A DNA stretch of 64,000 nt from Psychroflexus sp. ALD_RP9. GTDB lineage: Bacteria; Bacteroidota; Bacteroidia; Flavobacteriales; Flavobacteriaceae. The notes below the pieces were generated by a model. That model did no database searches. It was given only the letters and a program-made list of their open reading frames with translations, and had not been told where the DNA came from. Below, piece after piece: positions 53,890-63,925 of this stretch. The stretch covers positions 2,046,001 through 2,110,000 of the forward strand of contig NZ_CP062973.1 of NCBI RefSeq assembly GCF_017311165.1, written 5' to 3'. The translations under genes and the position numbers were made by a program. Position 1 is the first letter of the stretch. Each line of letters begins with the position of its first letter.

Positions 53890-54765
53890 TTAATGCAACC
53901 GTTTTTGATAGTTTTTGTAAATCAGTAAAATCAGGACACCAAAACAAACCGCAACTACAATTAAAATGGCATTTAAAATACCACTTGCTGAAAATGATAA
54001 TTTAATAAGAATTGTTGATATAATAAACCCAGAATTTCTAATGACGCGACTAAACTCATCAGTTTGAAGAAACGAAAATAAAAGCAAAAGTACATCTACT
54101 ATAATTAAGATTGTAAAAAACTCATCAAAAAAAACATTATTTACCGATTTTATACGCTTTGAAATTTCATCAGGCTGTAAATCTAAATGATTAACCCAGT
54201 TAATCAATGAATATATAGCAATTATTGCGATAATCGGAACGAGTATACTTGCTAAGATTTTTTTTACGTTTATGTAGACTTTTGTTTTCTGGTTAATTTC
54301 TTTTTCTGAAGTTTTAAGTTGTTTATTAATGCTATAAAAGCCTAGAATTAGAGCAAACAATATTAAAGTTGCAATAATATCAATGGTAAATTCTAAGTCG
54401 CCAGAAATTGAAAACCAATTTGGTGAAAATTCAAGTTTTGACAGGTCGTAAAATAATTTACGAATTAAAATTAACGTAATAATTTCATATTGTTTACCAA
54501 TATAGTTGGTAATTGATTTAGGAATATAAAACACCAACAAATAGACTTCATAAATTAATATGATTGAAAACGGTGTGTAAATTGCCGAAAGTGGACTAAT
54601 AAATAATTCTTTGAAGATTCCAGAATCAATTAAGCCAAAATCAACTAAACCTATAAAGATGAGATGTACCAAAAACGATACTATAGCAACATAAACAACA
54701 ATTTTTTCTAAGTTAGTTTTAAAACTGTCGTTGAGAAAAAAATAATTAGCAATATTAAGATTCAT
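53890..54765 (-). CDS. multi-pass membrane protein of unknown function
   Basis: I cannot assign a named family. The 291-residue protein has six or seven hydrophobic helices: about 20-45, 52-80, 125-145, 165-190, 210-235 and 245-285. There is a conserved-looking SPLSAIYTPFSIILIYEVY and a later DEFFTILIIVDVLLLLFSFL. I recall homologues in several flavobacteria. It sits between ypdA and the FMO-like gene, about 37-54 bases from each, on the same strand. It could be a sensor, channel or anchor for the redox pair; that is speculation. Confidence 0.65.
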   Translation of the reverse strand: MNLNIANYFFLNDSFKTNLEKIVVYVAIVSFLVHLIFIGLVDFGLIDSGIFKELFISPLSAIYTPFSIILIYEVYLLVFYIPKSITNYIGKQYEIITLILIRKLFYDLSKLEFSPNWFSISGDLEFTIDIIATLILFALILGFYSINKQLKTSEKEINQKTKVYINVKKILASILVPIIAIIAIYSLINWVNHLDLQPDEISKRIKSVNNVFFDEFFTILIIVDVLLLLFSFLQTDEFSRVIRNSGFIISTILIKLSFSASGILNAILIVVAVCFGVLILLIYKNYQKRLH

Positions 54766-54819
54766 ATTTCAAGTTACAAACTATAAGCTAAAGCCGACTT
54801 GAAATGTTGAATTTTTTGT

Positions 54820-55779
54820 TTAATTTTTAATATGTTCCATGATTATACCTGCATGAACTCGTGAATTTTCGATAAACCATTTGTGAGTTTCCATACCACC
54901 ACAAATAACACCAGCCAAATAAATATGTTCTACATTGGTTTGCATTGTTTGAGGATTGTAAACAGGAATATGCTTATTTTCAGCTTCAACTTTTACGCCT
55001 AATTTTTCTAAAAATTTAAAATTAGGCTTGTAGCCAGTTAAGGCTAATACAAAGTCGTTTGCAATACTAGTTGTTTTCCCTTTGTTATTTCTAAAAATAA
55101 CTTCACTTGGTGTAATTTCTGTTATTTCAGAATTAAAATAGGCTTTAATACTGCCTTCTTCAATACGGTTAATAATATCTGGCCTTACCCAATATTTTAC
55201 ACGTTGTCCTATTTCACTTCCCCGAATAATCATGCTTACGTGAGCGCCTTTTCGGTAGGTTTCAAGCGCAGCGTCTACTGCTGAGTTACTTGCACCAACA
55301 ACGGCCACATTTTGCATGGCGTAATAATGTGGGTCTTTGTAATAATGTTTAACTTTTTCAAGGTCTTCACCTTTCACATCTAACTTGTTAGGGATGTCAT
55401 AAAACCCAGTTGCAACAACAATATTTTGAGTTGCATAAGCGGTCTTATTGGTCTTAACTTCAATAAACTGGTCATGATGTTCTACACTTTTAACTTCTTC
55501 AAACAACCGAATATTAATTTGATTAGATGTCGCAACACGTCTATAATACTCTAAAGCTTCTTGCTTTGTAGGTTTAGGGTTCTTACTTATAAATGGGATG
55601 TCGTCAAGTTCGAGTTTTTCAGAAGTCGAAAAAAACGTCATGGTTTCAGGATAATGATAAAGTGAGTTGACTAAAGCTCCTTTTTCGATGATGATGTAAG
55701 ACAAATTCTTTTTTTTCGCCTCTAATGCGCAAGCAATACCTATTGGTCCGCCGCCGATAATCAATACATCGTATGTCAT
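54820..55779 (-). CDS. ypdA: YpdA-family bacillithiol disulfide reductase (putative)
   Basis: This 319-residue FAD/NADPH protein starts DVLIIGGGPIGIACALEAKK and has a second Rossmann motif VAVVGASNSAVDAALE, with ATGFYDIPNKLDVKG and the late LAGVICGGMETHKWFIENS. In Bacillus and Staphylococcus YpdA reduces oxidised bacillithiol (BSSB). Bacillithiol synthesis genes occur in many Bacteroidota, so that role is plausible, but none is in this window. There is no thioredoxin-reductase CxxC. It follows rpe by 6 bases and may share its promoter. Confidence 0.88.
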   Translation of the reverse strand: MTYDVLIIGGGPIGIACALEAKKKNLSYIIIEKGALVNSLYHYPETMTFFSTSEKLELDDIPFISKNPKPTKQEALEYYRRVATSNQINIRLFEEVKSVEHHDQFIEVKTNKTAYATQNIVVATGFYDIPNKLDVKGEDLEKVKHYYKDPHYYAMQNVAVVGASNSAVDAALETYRKGAHVSMIIRGSEIGQRVKYWVRPDIINRIEEGSIKAYFNSEITEITPSEVIFRNNKGKTTSIANDFVLALTGYKPNFKFLEKLGVKVEAENKHIPVYNPQTMQTNVEHIYLAGVICGGMETHKWFIENSRVHAGIIMEHIKN

Positions 55780-55785
55780 AAAATT

Positions 55786-56445
55786 TTAATTTACCAGTGT
55801 TTTTAAATCTGCAATTGTCTTTGTAGGATTTTCAGACTTAAATACAAAGCTACCAGCTACTAGAACATCAGCACCACACATTATTAATTCTTTAGCATTT
55901 TTACTGGTTACACCACCATCAATTTCGATTTTAGTTTCAGCCTTTTTTTCGTTAATCAAGGCTTTAAGTTGCTTCACTTTTTGGTAAGTGTTTTCAATAA
56001 AACTTTGCCCTCCAAAACCTGGGTTTACACTCATGACACAAACCATATCTATATCTTGAATGGTATCTCGTAAGAGCTCAACATTGGTATGGGGATTAAT
56101 AGCAACGCCTGCTTGCATACCTTGTGTTTTAATTGCTTGTAAACTTCTATGTAAATGCGTACAAGCTTCATAATGAACAGTTAGCATATTGGCGCCAAGT
56201 TCAGCAAATGTTGTAATGTAGCGATCAGGATCTACAATCATTAGGTGCACATCAATAAATTTTTTAGCATGTTGTTGAATAGCCTTTAGAACAGGCATTC
56301 CAAACGATATATTTGGCACAAAAACGCCATCCATAATATCAATATGAAACCAATCGGCTTGACTTTGATTCACAAGCTCGACGTCGCGTTGCAAATTACC
56401 AAAATCTGCTGCTAAAATTGAAGGTGCAATTAACTTTGTATCCAT
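55786..56445 (-). CDS. rpe: ribulose-phosphate 3-epimerase
   Basis: This 219-residue TIM-barrel enzyme interconverts ribulose 5-phosphate and xylulose 5-phosphate. The signatures are APSILAADFGNLQRDVE, FHIDIMDGVFVPNISFG (metal His/Asp), VHLMIVDPDRYI, SVNPGFGGQSFI and IEIDGGVTSKNA. The ATG at 56445 is chosen; the longer frame starting at 56496 adds 17 residues that run through the promoter box. It is followed after 6 bases by ypdA, so NADPH-linked redox genes lie in the same transcript. Confidence 0.96.
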   Translation of the reverse strand: MDTKLIAPSILAADFGNLQRDVELVNQSQADWFHIDIMDGVFVPNISFGMPVLKAIQQHAKKFIDVHLMIVDPDRYITTFAELGANMLTVHYEACTHLHRSLQAIKTQGMQAGVAINPHTNVELLRDTIQDIDMVCVMSVNPGFGGQSFIENTYQKVKQLKALINEKKAETKIEIDGGVTSKNAKELIMCGADVLVAGSFVFKSENPTKTIADLKTLVN

Positions 56446-56464
56446 AACTTTATATATTAAATTG

Positions 56465-56472
56465 CAAAAATA
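56465..56472 (-). promoter_or_regulatory. Bacteroidota -7 box (TATTTTTG) for rpe
   Basis: TAnnTTTG match on the minus strand, 20 bases before the rpe ATG at 56445. No -33 TTG at the usual spacing. The 72-base gap to the divergent DUF6122 gene holds both promoters. Confidence 0.42.
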
Positions 56473-56517
56473 CACAATGCATAGATGGTAAACCATATTA
56501 ATTAGAAAACTTCTACA

Positions 56518-56850
56518 ATGCTACAACCAATAATTCATTACAGTTTGCATTTTGTTTTTATTGCTTGGTTTGCCTATCAATTTAAACGTCAAGAAATGGC
56601 TTGGTTTAAAGTTTACTTGATATTATTAAGTAGCATGCTTATTGATATTGATCACTTATGGGCAACACCAATATTCGACCCAAACCGTTGTAGCGTAGGT
56701 TTTCATACATTTCATTCTGAAATTTCAATAGGTTTATATATCTTAGTTTTTTTATTTTCGAGGGTATTCTGGTTGAAATTATTCACATTTGGGTTAATAT
56801 TTCATATCATAACCGATGAAATAGATTGTTTAATGAGCACTTATTTTTAG
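56518..56850 (+). CDS. DUF6122-family small membrane protein
   Basis: This 110-residue protein has three or four hydrophobic helices and the conserved polar set LIDIDHLWATPIFDPNRCSVGFHTFHSE, seen here as IDIDHLWATPIFDPNRCSVG then FHTFHSE, plus HIITDEIDC near the end. The Asp/His pattern is reminiscent of metal-dependent membrane hydrolases (YdjM/LexA-binding type), but no activity is known. It lies divergent from rpe and just ahead of an unknown secreted protein and the deoxynucleoside kinase. Confidence 0.82.
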   Translation: MLQPIIHYSLHFVFIAWFAYQFKRQEMAWFKVYLILLSSMLIDIDHLWATPIFDPNRCSVGFHTFHSEISIGLYILVFLFSRVFWLKLFTFGLIFHIITDEIDCLMSTYF

Positions 56851-56857
56851 TTTTTAG

Positions 56858-57658
56858 TTGAAGTTATTGCGCCAAATAGTATTACTAGTTTTCAGTTTAG
56901 TTTTTAGTTTAGCTGAAGCTCAAGAAAGCACTCTAAAATTAAAACTCATTAAAGAAACACCCGTAAATTACGATCGGTTTTTAGGTTTTGATCAATTTGG
57001 ATTTGTCTATTACATCAATAATAATGTCCTTTTTAAGGAACATGATGACAAAAAAACTTTATTTCAATATCAAGAATTTGCCTTAGGAAATATTTCAGCA
57101 GTTGATTTAACCAACCCATTAAAAATAACCCTTTATTACAATCAATCTAATCTTAGCATAATACTTGACAATAGATTAAACGAGTTGTTTCGTATTAATT
57201 TCAACCAAGTTAAATCTACTTTAATTACTGCAATGGTTTCAACTTCACGGCAAGACCAATTATGGGTTTTTGATCTTAATAGTCAGGTTTTGCATCAGTT
57301 CGACTATAGAAATTCGCGTATTGTTAATTCTTCCTTGCCTTTAAAAGCGCCATTTAATCATTTCGCTAGTGGTTACAATTACTTCTTCTATTCAAACGAT
57401 AATTTTGTTTACGGCTTCAATGTTTACGGCAATGAAATTTTAAGAAAAAAACATAATGCTTCTATACATAAGTTAGAATTTATTTATCCAAACTTATTAA
57501 TAGTACAAGATGATACTTTGAAAATTTATAATGTAGAGACTAAGAAAAAAGAAGTTTTTGATTTATCAAATATTCCTTATCAAGATGTGTTTTTGAACGA
57601 TGAAAACTTCTATATTTACGACGGAAAAACATTAAAAACATATCAGGTTTCTGATTAA
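56858..57658 (+). CDS. secreted beta-propeller-like protein of unknown function
   Basis: No family is recognised. The 266-residue protein begins with a TTG at 56858, the first codon after an in-frame stop; a TTG at 56867 is the only nearby alternative. A signal peptide (LRQIVLLVFSLVFSLAEAQ) is followed by repeats of short beta strands with Asp/Asn turns (FDQFGFVYYINNN, TSRQDQLWVFDLNSQVLHQF, NFVYGFNVYGNEIL, DENFYIYDGKTLKTY), which suggests a beta-propeller. It ends 11 bases before the kinase gene. The unusual start and tight neighbours suggest translational coupling to DUF6122. Confidence 0.65.
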   Translation: MKLLRQIVLLVFSLVFSLAEAQESTLKLKLIKETPVNYDRFLGFDQFGFVYYINNNVLFKEHDDKKTLFQYQEFALGNISAVDLTNPLKITLYYNQSNLSIILDNRLNELFRINFNQVKSTLITAMVSTSRQDQLWVFDLNSQVLHQFDYRNSRIVNSSLPLKAPFNHFASGYNYFFYSNDNFVYGFNVYGNEILRKKHNASIHKLEFIYPNLLIVQDDTLKIYNVETKKKEVFDLSNIPYQDVFLNDENFYIYDGKTLKTYQVSD

Positions 57659-57669
57659 AACTACAATTT

Positions 57670-58284
57670 ATGCACGTTGCAATTGCTGGAAACATTGGCG
57701 CAGGAAAAACCACTCTAACGCAGTTATTGGCTAATCACTTTGGTTGGGAGCCTGAGTTTGAAGACGTTTTAGAAAACCCTTTTTTAGAAGATTTTTATAA
57801 TGACATGAAGCGTTGGTCTTTTAACCTTCAAATTTATTTTTTAAATTCTCGATTTAGGCAAATTCTTGATATTAGAGAAAGTGGAAAAGATGTTATTCAA
57901 GACCGAACTATTTATGAAGACGCATTTATTTTTGCACCTAACTTACATGCAATGGGGTTAATGTCTAACCGAGATTACGATAATTACAGTTCGTTATTTG
58001 ATCTTATGGAATCGGTCACTAAATCTCCAGACTTACTTATCTACTTACGCAGTAGTGTTCCAAATTTAGTTAAGCAAATTCAAAAACGTGGTCGTGATTA
58101 CGAGAACTCCATTTCGATAGATTATCTAAATAGACTAAATGAGCGTTATGAAGCTTGGATTGAAGGTTACAACAAAGGTAAATTACTTATTATCGATGTT
58201 GATAACCTTGACTTTGTCGGGAATCCAGAAGATTTAGGCGATATTATTAATCGTATAGATGGTGAAATTAATGGTCTATTTTAG
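57670..58284 (+). CDS. deoxynucleoside kinase
   Basis: This 204-residue kinase belongs to the dNK/dGK-dCK family, not the thymidylate kinase family. The P-loop is GNIGAGKTT (residues 7-15), the DRS-like base is in VIQDRTIYEDAFIF, and RGRDYENSISIDYLNRLNERYE is the lid region. It phosphorylates deoxynucleosides for salvage; specificity (dA/dG or dC) is not readable. It is convergent with the MazG-like gene, 14 bases apart. Confidence 0.92.
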   Translation: MHVAIAGNIGAGKTTLTQLLANHFGWEPEFEDVLENPFLEDFYNDMKRWSFNLQIYFLNSRFRQILDIRESGKDVIQDRTIYEDAFIFAPNLHAMGLMSNRDYDNYSSLFDLMESVTKSPDLLIYLRSSVPNLVKQIQKRGRDYENSISIDYLNRLNERYEAWIEGYNKGKLLIIDVDNLDFVGNPEDLGDIINRIDGEINGLF

Positions 58285-58298
58285 TTAGACTTTTAATT

Positions 58299-58688
58299 TT
58301 ATTCATTAAAAAATTGTTTTAGGTTTGGCTTAAAATAGTTAGGACCTTTTAAAACTTTACCGTCTTCACGGTAAATTGGTTTTCCATCTTTACCAAGTTT
58401 ACTCATGTTAGAACGTTGAATCTCATCAAAAACAGCTTCAATTTTGTCTTGCATTCCGTGAGAAATCATGGTACCACATAATATATAAAGCATGTCTCCA
58501 AGAGCATCAGCGACTTCTACTAAATCATTGTTTTGGGCTGCTTCAAGATATTCTTCATTTTCCTCACGCATTAACTTGTAGCGAAGTAAATTAATATCAT
58601 CACCTAAACTAGCTTTCGGTATTTCATTAATAGTTAAACCAAAGGCTTTGTGAAATTTTTTTACGGCATTAAGCGGTTTTTTAATCAT
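58299..58688 (-). CDS. MazG-like nucleoside triphosphate pyrophosphohydrolase
   Basis: This 129-residue all-alpha protein has the metal-binding acidic pattern of the MazG/PRA-PH superfamily: MREENEEYLEA (ExxEE-like) and EVADALGDMLYILCGT (ExxD). The rest, SKLGKDGKPIYREDGKVLKGPNYF, matches a small group often annotated as phosphoribosyl-ATP pyrophosphohydrolase-like. It probably hydrolyses non-canonical or dNTPs to monophosphates. It faces the deoxynucleoside kinase gene tail to tail, so synthesis and removal of dNTPs may be linked. It is divergent from a 61-residue membrane protein. Confidence 0.85.
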   Translation of the reverse strand: MIKKPLNAVKKFHKAFGLTINEIPKASLGDDINLLRYKLMREENEEYLEAAQNNDLVEVADALGDMLYILCGTMISHGMQDKIEAVFDEIQRSNMSKLGKDGKPIYREDGKVLKGPNYFKPNLKQFFNE

Positions 58689-58722
58689 AATTAGATGTAT
58701 TTTTGTGTAAAAATACGCTTTT

Positions 58723-58908
58723 ATGTTTACGACAGGTCAACTAATATTTGCAACTCTTTTTTTTATAGCTTTTGTTATAGCTATTTATTTTAGTTACCAA
58801 AAAGACAAAAAATTAAGGCGTAAACACTACAAAGGCTCATATGCAGTGATAATTGCCTTTTTTGTTTTCTTGATTGTTTTATTCTTAATGAAGTTTATTT
58901 TACATTAA
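58723..58908 (+). CDS. small two-helix membrane protein (61 residues)
   Basis: The protein has one hydrophobic helix at about 4-24, a basic loop (YQKDKKLRRKHYKGSY), and a second helix at about 41-60, so both ends probably face outward with a cytoplasmic positive hairpin. I recall similar small proteins in flavobacteria without assigned function. It is divergent from the MazG-like gene (34 bases apart) and ends 146 bases before rpmH. Confidence 0.7.
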   Translation: MFTTGQLIFATLFFIAFVIAIYFSYQKDKKLRRKHYKGSYAVIIAFFVFLIVLFLMKFILH

Positions 58909-58983
58909 CGCTTAAGCAAGCAAAGTCTCAAATCGCATCCTACTTATGTCCGTAATAAATTCAATAAAATCTTTGATTTGGTA

Positions 58984-59014
58984 TTGGTATACTTTAATTA
59001 TTTATTTATATTTG
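58984..59014 (+). promoter_or_regulatory. Bacteroidota-type promoter for rpmH (TTG - 20 bases - TATATTTG)
   Basis: A TTG at 58984-58986 stands 20 bases upstream of a perfect -7 box TATATTTG at 59007-59014, the consensus spacing for the phylum. The box is 41 bases before the rpmH ATG. This is the only box in the window with both elements at standard spacing. Confidence 0.6.
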
Positions 59015-59054
59015 CAACCGATTAATTTTTAGTAAGAATAAATTATTTATAGAT

Positions 59055-59216
59055 ATGAAAAGGACTTTCCAACCTTCAAAAAGAAAACGTAAAAACAAAC
59101 ATGGTTTTAGAGAGCGAATGGCGTCTAAGAATGGTAGAAAAGTTCTTGCTAGAAGACGATCTAAAGGAAGAAAGAAATTATCAGTTTCTTCTGAAATTAG
59201 TATGAGAAAACGATAA
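59055..59216 (+). CDS. rpmH: 50S ribosomal protein L34
   Basis: A complete 53-residue frame starts [18 protein letters not shown] and continues [20 protein letters not shown], the L34 signature, then ends MRKR. The protein is extremely basic, as L34 must be to bind 23S rRNA. Its own promoter (58984-59014) and terminator (59241-59267) frame it as a single-gene transcript. In many bacteria rpmH is beside dnaA and rnpA; here those are absent and carB follows. It is easily overlooked because of its length. Confidence 0.97.
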   Translation: MKRTFQPSKRKRKNKHGFRERMASKNGRKVLARRRSKGRKKLSVSSEISMRKR

Positions 59217-59240
59217 TAATGCATTGTCATTTTTAATATA

Positions 59241-59267
59241 AAGGCGTTGTTTTTTTAACAACGCCTT
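59241..59267 (+). terminator. intrinsic terminator after rpmH
   Basis: An 11-base stem (59241-59251 with 59257-59267) with a TTTTT loop, GC-rich core GGCGTTG and a following run of T. It separates rpmH from carB, whose ATG is 38 bases further on. Confidence 0.9.
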
Positions 59268-59304
59268 TTTTTATATCCAATACTCAATAGTTAACTTAAA
59301 AATT

Positions 59305-62160
59305 ATGCCTAAAAATCAAAATCTAAAAACAATACTTCTTATAGGTTCAGGACCGATTGTAATTGGTCAAGCTTGCGAATTTGATTATTCTGGCTCTCAA
59401 GCCTTACGCTCTTTAAGAGAAGATGGAATAAAAACGGTTTTAATAAACAGTAACCCAGCGACTATTATGACCGATCCTTCTATGGCTGACCATGTATATT
59501 TAAAACCACTAACTACAAAATCGATTATTGAAATTTTAAAAAAGCATCCTGAAATTGATGCTGTTTTACCAACAATGGGTGGCCAAACAGCTTTAAATCT
59601 TTGTATTGAGGCTGATGAAAAAGGAATCTGGGAAGATTTTGGCGTTAAACAAATAGGTGTAGATATTGATGCTATCAATATTACAGAAGACCGAGAGAAA
59701 TTTAGGCTACTCATGCAAAAAATTGGTATTCCTGTAGCACCTTCAAAAACCGTTACTTCCTATTTACAAGGTAAAGAAGTTGCACAAGAGTTTGGTTTTC
59801 CTTTAGTTATTAGAGCCTCATTTACTTTAGGTGGTACTGGAGCATCTTTTGTACATTCTGAAGATGAATTTGACGAGCTACTAGAACGTGGCCTTGAAGC
59901 CTCGCCAATTCATGAAGTCCTTATAGATAAAGCACTTTTAGGCTGGAAAGAATATGAACTTGAATTACTTCGAGATGCTAATGATAACGTTACCATAATT
60001 TGTAGTATTGAAAACATGGATCCAATGGGGATTCATACTGGTGATTCAATTACAGTAGCACCAGCAATGACATTGAGTGATAGGACTTATCAAAAAATGA
60101 GAGACATGGCCATTAAAATGATGCGAAGCATAGGCGACTTCGCTGGTGGTTGTAATGTGCAATTTGCGGTAAGTCCAGATGAAAAGGAAGATATTATCGC
60201 GATCGAAATTAATCCGCGTGTTTCACGTTCATCTGCATTAGCATCGAAAGCAACCGGTTATCCAATCGCTAAAATCGCAGCTAAGCTAGCGATTGGTTAT
60301 CATTTAGATGAATTAGAAAATCAAATAACTAAAACAACTTCAGCTTTTTTTGAACCAACTTTAGATTATGTAATTGTAAAAATTCCACGATGGAATTTTG
60401 ATAAATTTGAAGGTTCAGACCGAACCTTAGGCTTACAAATGAAGGCTGTAGGAGAAGTCATGGGAATTGGACGTTCTTTTCAAGAAGCCCTTCATAAAGC
60501 AACTCAGTCACTTGAGATAAAGCGAAATGGGTTAGGAGCCGACGGTAAAAGTTATACCGATTACAACCAAATTTTAGAAAAATTAGAGTTTGCAAGTTGG
60601 GATCGTGTTTTTGTGATTTATGATGCAATTCAAATGGGAATACCACTTAGCAGAATTCATGAAATCACTAAAATTGATATGTGGTTTTTAAAACAATATG
60701 AAGAGCTTTTTATGCTTGAAAAGCACATTTCAACAAATTATAGTATTGATGACCTTGACGTTGATATTTTACTTGAAGCCAAACAAAAAGGTTTTGCAGA
60801 TCGTCAAATCGCTCATATGTTAGGTTGTTTAGAAAGTGAAGTTTACAACAAAAGAAAGGAACTTAACATTAATCGAGTTTACAAACTAGTTGACACATGT
60901 GCTGCTGAATTTGAAGCTCAAACTCCTTATTATTATTCAACTTTTGAAGCTAATGTGCAAACAGCCACAGGCGATATTTTTACTGAAAATGAAAGTATAG
61001 TTTCTGATAAAAAGAAAATCGTGGTGTTAGGCTCAGGACCAAACCGGATTGGTCAAGGAATAGAGTTTGACTATTGTTGTGTTCATGGTGTTTTAGCAGC
61101 TGCTGAATGCGGCTACGAAACTATTATGATTAATTGTAATCCCGAAACCGTTTCAACTGATTTTGATACGGCTGATAAATTATACTTTGAACCTGTATTC
61201 TGGGAACATATTTATGATATCATTCAACATGAACAACCAGAAGGTGTCATTGTTCAGCTAGGAGGACAAACCGCTTTGAAACTCGCTGAAAAACTTGATC
61301 GCTATGGAATAAAAATCCTAGGGACAAGTTATGAATCTCTTGATTTAGCTGAAGATCGTGGAAGTTTCTCTAACTTATTAAGAGCTAACAATATTCCATT
61401 CCCAGAATTCGGTGTCGCTGAAACAGCAGACGAAGCCTTAGCACTTGCTGATGATTTAGATTTTCCTATTTTAGTAAGACCTTCATATGTTTTAGGTGGT
61501 CAAGGCATGAAAATAGTCATCAATAAAAAAGATTTAGAAGCACATGTAGTTGATTTGCTCAGAAAAATTCCTAATAATAAATTATTACTTGATCACTATC
61601 TTGATGGTGCTATAGAAGCAGAAGCAGATGCAATTTGTGACGGTGAAAATGTCTATATTATTGGTATTATGGAGCACATCGAGCCTTGTGGTATTCACTC
61701 AGGCGACTCTAATGCCACTTTGCCACCTTTCAATTTAGGCGACTTGGTACTTGAACAAATTAAAGACCATACTAAAAAAATTGCTTTAGCCTTAAATACA
61801 GTTGGACTAATCAATATTCAATTTGCTATAAAAGATGATAAAGTTTTTATTATAGAAGCAAATCCAAGAGCATCTCGAACAGTTCCATTTATAGCAAAAG
61901 CTTATGGTGAGCCTTATGTTAACTATGCAACAAGAATCATGTTAGGTCATAATAAAATTACTGATTTCGAATTTAATCCTGAACTTGAAGGATATGCGAT
62001 TAAACAACCCGTATTTTCATTTGATAAGTTTCATAATGTTAATAAACAATTAGGACCTGAAATGAAAAGTACAGGCGAAAGTATTTTATTTATTGACAGT
62101 TTAAGAGATGATGAGTTTTATGATTTATATGCCAAACGTAAAATGTACCTAAGTAAATAA
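59305..62160 (+). CDS. carB: carbamoyl-phosphate synthase large chain, without the C-terminal allosteric domain
   Basis: This 951-residue subunit makes carbamoyl phosphate for pyrimidines and arginine. Both ATP-grasp halves are present: SGPIVIGQACEFDYSGSQAL and EINPRVSRSSALASKATGYP in the first; LGSGPNRIGQGIEFDYCCVH, VLGGQGMKIV and EANPRASRTVPFIAK in the second. The chain stops at LRDDEFYDLYAKRKMYLSK, where E. coli CarB (1073 residues) continues into the MGS-like domain that binds UMP, IMP and ornithine. No separate frame for that domain follows; a terminator does. carA is not nearby. The N-terminus MPKNQNLKTILLIG fits the family. Confidence 0.96.
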   Translation: MPKNQNLKTILLIGSGPIVIGQACEFDYSGSQALRSLREDGIKTVLINSNPATIMTDPSMADHVYLKPLTTKSIIEILKKHPEIDAVLPTMGGQTALNLCIEADEKGIWEDFGVKQIGVDIDAINITEDREKFRLLMQKIGIPVAPSKTVTSYLQGKEVAQEFGFPLVIRASFTLGGTGASFVHSEDEFDELLERGLEASPIHEVLIDKALLGWKEYELELLRDANDNVTIICSIENMDPMGIHTGDSITVAPAMTLSDRTYQKMRDMAIKMMRSIGDFAGGCNVQFAVSPDEKEDIIAIEINPRVSRSSALASKATGYPIAKIAAKLAIGYHLDELENQITKTTSAFFEPTLDYVIVKIPRWNFDKFEGSDRTLGLQMKAVGEVMGIGRSFQEALHKATQSLEIKRNGLGADGKSYTDYNQILEKLEFASWDRVFVIYDAIQMGIPLSRIHEITKIDMWFLKQYEELFMLEKHISTNYSIDDLDVDILLEAKQKGFADRQIAHMLGCLESEVYNKRKELNINRVYKLVDTCAAEFEAQTPYYYSTFEANVQTATGDIFTENESIVSDKKKIVVLGSGPNRIGQGIEFDYCCVHGVLAAAECGYETIMINCNPETVSTDFDTADKLYFEPVFWEHIYDIIQHEQPEGVIVQLGGQTALKLAEKLDRYGIKILGTSYESLDLAEDRGSFSNLLRANNIPFPEFGVAETADEALALADDLDFPILVRPSYVLGGQGMKIVINKKDLEAHVVDLLRKIPNNKLLLDHYLDGAIEAEADAICDGENVYIIGIMEHIEPCGIHSGDSNATLPPFNLGDLVLEQIKDHTKKIALALNTVGLINIQFAIKDDKVFIIEANPRASRTVPFIAKAYGEPYVNYATRIMLGHNKITDFEFNPELEGYAIKQPVFSFDKFHNVNKQLGPEMKSTGESILFIDSLRDDEFYDLYAKRKMYLSK

Positions 62161-62180
62161 GATTTAAAGCTTATAAATAT

Positions 62181-62207
62181 AAACGCCACTAGATTTTAGT
62201 GGCGTTT
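62181..62207. terminator. hairpin terminator between carB and the ABC-F gene
   Basis: An 11-base perfect stem (62181-62191 with 62197-62207) with a 5-base loop, core ACGCCACT. The minus-strand side is followed by ATATTTATA and the plus side by GTGTTATAAAT, so U-tracts are modest. It lies between two convergent genes. Confidence 0.75.
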
Positions 62208-62233
62208 GTGTTATAAATAAATATCTTGAAGGT

Positions 62234-63925
<1,692 letters not shown>

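Noticed and set aside
59006..59230. A 74-codon open frame on the minus strand
   Set aside because: It is the antisense shadow of rpmH, whose L34 sequence, promoter and terminator are clear on the plus strand.
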